From Streptomyces flavotricini (GTDB taxonomy: Bacteria; Actinomycetota; Actinomycetes; Streptomycetales; Streptomycetaceae), in NCBI RefSeq assembly GCF_020639365.1, contig NZ_JAINUL010000001.1, forward strand, positions 2,857,107 through 2,921,106: 64,000 nt of DNA, read 5' to 3'. Positions within the stretch are counted from its first letter, which is position 1. Every line of letters begins with the position of its first letter. Shown here in pieces: positions 62,246 to 64,000 of the stretch. Under the pieces are notes generated by a model. The model did not search any database and was not told where the DNA came from. It saw only the letters and a list, made by a program, of their open reading frames with translations. Made by a program: the position numbers and the translations under genes.

Positions 62246-63393
62246 GCGCCCTCCTCGACCGTCTCGATGCCGGCGTCTATGTCCTGGGCGGCGTCGAGGC
62301 CGAAGGTGTGCTCGGGGTTCCAGTGCAGGACGACCTCGGCACCGGGGGCGAGGCGGGCGTCGCGTTCGATGTTCTGGACGTACACCTCCAGCTCCGGGCA
62401 GACGGGGCTGTCGATGACGTACTGGGTGGAGACGCCGATGAAGGAGGAGGCGGCTATCGTGCCCCGGACCTTGTTGCGGCCGGCCGCGACGGTGTCCTCC
62501 TCGTCCGCGTGGACCAGGGACATCTTCTCGGGGCGCACCCCGACCAGCAGCTTCCCGCCGGCCTTGGGCGTGGTCGAACATCGGGCCGCGGGCAGCCGCA
62601 GCGTGGCGCCCGCCGAGCTGACCGTGACGTCGGAGCCGCCCGCCTCCAGGACCTCGGCCTCGATGAGGTTCGAGGTGCCGAGGAAGTTGGCGACGAAGGT
62701 GGTCTTCGGGTTCTCGTACAGCTCGGCGGGGGCGCCCAGCTGCTCGACGCGGCCGCCGTTCATCACGGCGACCGTGTCGGCCATGGTCATGGCCTCCTCC
62801 TGGTCGTGCGTGACGTGCACGAAGGTGATGCCGACCTCCGTCTGGATCCGCTTGAGCTCCAGCTGCATCTGGCGGCGCAGCTTGAGGTCGAGGGCGCCGA
62901 GGGGCTCGTCGAGGAGCAGTACCTGCGGGTGGTTGATGAGCGCGCGGGCGACGGCCACGCGCTGCTGCTGGCCGCCGGAGAGCTGGTGCGGCTTGCGCTG
63001 GGCGAACTGCCCCAGCTCGACCAGCTCCAGCATGTCGTCGACCTGCTTCTTGACGGACTTGATGCCGCGGCGGCGCAGTCCGAAGGCCACGTTCTCGTAG
63101 ATGTTCAGGTGGGGGAAGAGTGCGTAGCTCTGGAACACCGTGTTGACCGGGCGCTTGTACGGCGGCAGGTGGGTGACCTCGCTGTCGCCGAGGCTGACCG
63201 TGCCGGTGGAGGGCTCCTCCAGGCCGGCGATCATGCGCAGGGTGGTGGTCTTCCCGCAGCCCGAGGCGCCGAGCAGGGCGAAGAAGGAGCCCTGGGGGAT
63301 GGTGAGATCCAGCGGGTGGACGGCGGTGAAGGAGCCGTAGTGCTTGCTGATCCCGGCGAGGCGGACGTCGCCGCCCGCGGTCTTGTCAGTCAT
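62242..63393 (-). CDS. potA: Polyamine ABC transporter ATP-binding protein (PotA-like)
   Basis: 383-residue ABC ATPase with Walker A GASGCGKTT (42-50), signature LSGGQ (138-142), Walker B LLLDEP (161-164) and a C-terminal TOBE-type domain. It energises import through PotB/PotC. ATG at 63393 follows GAAGG. Confidence 0.93.
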   Translation of the reverse strand: MTDKTAGGDVRLAGISKHYGSFTAVHPLDLTIPQGSFFALLGASGCGKTTTLRMIAGLEEPSTGTVSLGDSEVTHLPPYKRPVNTVFQSYALFPHLNIYENVAFGLRRRGIKSVKKQVDDMLELVELGQFAQRKPHQLSGGQQQRVAVARALINHPQVLLLDEPLGALDLKLRRQMQLELKRIQTEVGITFVHVTHDQEEAMTMADTVAVMNGGRVEQLGAPAELYENPKTTFVANFLGTSNLIEAEVLEAGGSDVTVSSAGATLRLPAARCSTTPKAGGKLLVGVRPEKMSLVHADEEDTVAAGRNKVRGTIAASSFIGVSTQYVIDSPVCPELEVYVQNIERDARLAPGAEVVLHWNPEHTFGLDAAQDIDAGIETVEEGA

Positions 63394-63463
63394 GGGCCTG
63401 GGCCTTCGGTGGTGGTGTCGTCGGAAGGGTGCGGGGCGCGGGAGCCGGCGCGGGAGGGGTTCG

Positions 63464-64000
63464 TCAGGCTCCGATGAGCTTGGCGAACTTCTCTTCGTAC
63501 GCGGTCTCTTCCTCACTGCTGAGGGAGCGGAAGGCGTGGGCCTTGGCCGCCATCGCCTTGTCCGGAATGATCAAGGGGTTGTCCGCGAGGGCGGGGTCGA
63601 TCTTCGCGAGGTCCTCCTTGACGCCGTCGACCGGGCAGACGTAGCTGATGAACGCGGCCAGTTGGGCGGCGTTCGGCGGCTCGTAGTAGAAGTCGATCAG
63701 CTTCTCGGCGTTGGCCTTGTGCCGGGCATGGGCGGGGACCAGCAGGTTGTCGCTGGAGGTGATGTAACCGGGCGCGGGGATCGCGTACTTGATGTCCGGG
63801 TTGCCGGCCTGGAGCTGGATGACGTCGCCGGCCCAGGCCAGGCAGGCGGCGAGGTCGCCCTTGTCGAGGTCCGCCGTGTAGTCGTTGCCGGTGAAGCGGC
63901 GTATCTGCTTGGTGTCCACGCCCTTCTGGAGCCGGCCGATGGCGGCGTCGAAGTCGGCGGTGGTGAAGTTCGCCGGGTCCTTGCCCTGGTCGAGCAGGGT
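63464..64000 (-). CDS. potD: Spermidine/putrescine-binding protein (PotD-like), partial
   Basis: C-terminal part (about 178 residues) of a periplasmic-type polyamine-binding lipoprotein; its start lies beyond the window end. It shows GDLAACLAWAGDVIQLQAGN, an IPAPGYITSSDNLLVPAHA segment and FYYEPPNAAQLAAFISYVCPV, as in PotD/PotF proteins. It is the first gene of the transport cluster on this strand. Confidence 0.85.
   Translation of the reverse strand, partial: TLLDQGKDPANFTTADFDAAIGRLQKGVDTKQIRRFTGNDYTADLDKGDLAACLAWAGDVIQLQAGNPDIKYAIPAPGYITSSDNLLVPAHARHKANAEKLIDFYYEPPNAAQLAAFISYVCPVDGVKEDLAKIDPALADNPLIIPDKAMAAKAHAFRSLSSEEETAYEEKFAKLIGA

Overview
The window is high-GC chromosomal DNA from a Streptomyces-type actinomycete. 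Third codon positions are almost all G or C, GTG starts are common, and the gene order matches what I remember of the S. coelicolor SCO5745-SCO5666 region. It is mostly conserved core genome. No rRNA, tRNA, CRISPR array, insertion sequence or prophage could be supported inside the window, although the left edge looks like the promoter and leader of an rRNA operon whose 16S gene lies just outside.

Layout. 1-475: rRNA-operon leader, minus strand. 475-10.9 kb: RNA-processing and lysine/thymidylate genes (RNase J, dapA, thyX, two small membrane proteins, a TPR-like protein, dapB, an M16 peptidase, pnp, rpsO). 11-26 kb: a complete ESX/type VII secretion locus (eccD, eccC, esxB, esxA, mycP, eccB, eccE, a 232-residue companion and a proline-rich ParA/MinD-like ATPase), with a bldB-like DUF397 gene inside it. 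26-34.5 kb: the translation cluster rimP-nusA-ylxR-infB-DUF503-rbfA-truB, followed by ribF. 34.6-40.9 kb: a Tat-lipoprotein/ferritin-like pair, a degenerate antibiotic-kinase-like protein, a slipin, proS and two GNAT acetyltransferases. 41-45 kb: isoprenoid genes ispG and dxr flanking an M50 site-2 protease. 45-64 kb: an unknown 452-residue protein, acyl-CoA dehydrogenase, aldehyde dehydrogenase, a PucR regulator, a membrane-anchored P-loop protein, gabT, a PAP2 phosphatase, a secreted GH18 chitinase with a DasR-type operator, a small conserved protein, an FAD oxidoreductase and a polyamine ABC transporter cut by the window end.

How the genes work together. The EccB/C/D/E proteins, MycP and the two WXG100 substrates make one secretion machine. 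The 26-34 kb block is a translation and RNA-maturation operon. The aldehyde dehydrogenase, GabT, oxidoreductase and PotABCD-like genes together suggest putrescine/GABA use.

The most unusual signal is in the slipin gene. Its proline-rich tail is split by a 112-bp insertion bounded by perfect 26-bp direct repeats. The inserted DNA, read on the opposite strand, encodes about 30 residues that look like a conserved stretch of class II DAHP synthase (aroH). It shifts the slipin frame so that translation would run on through the antisense strand of proS. Removing exactly 112 bp restores a natural-looking C-terminus and stop.
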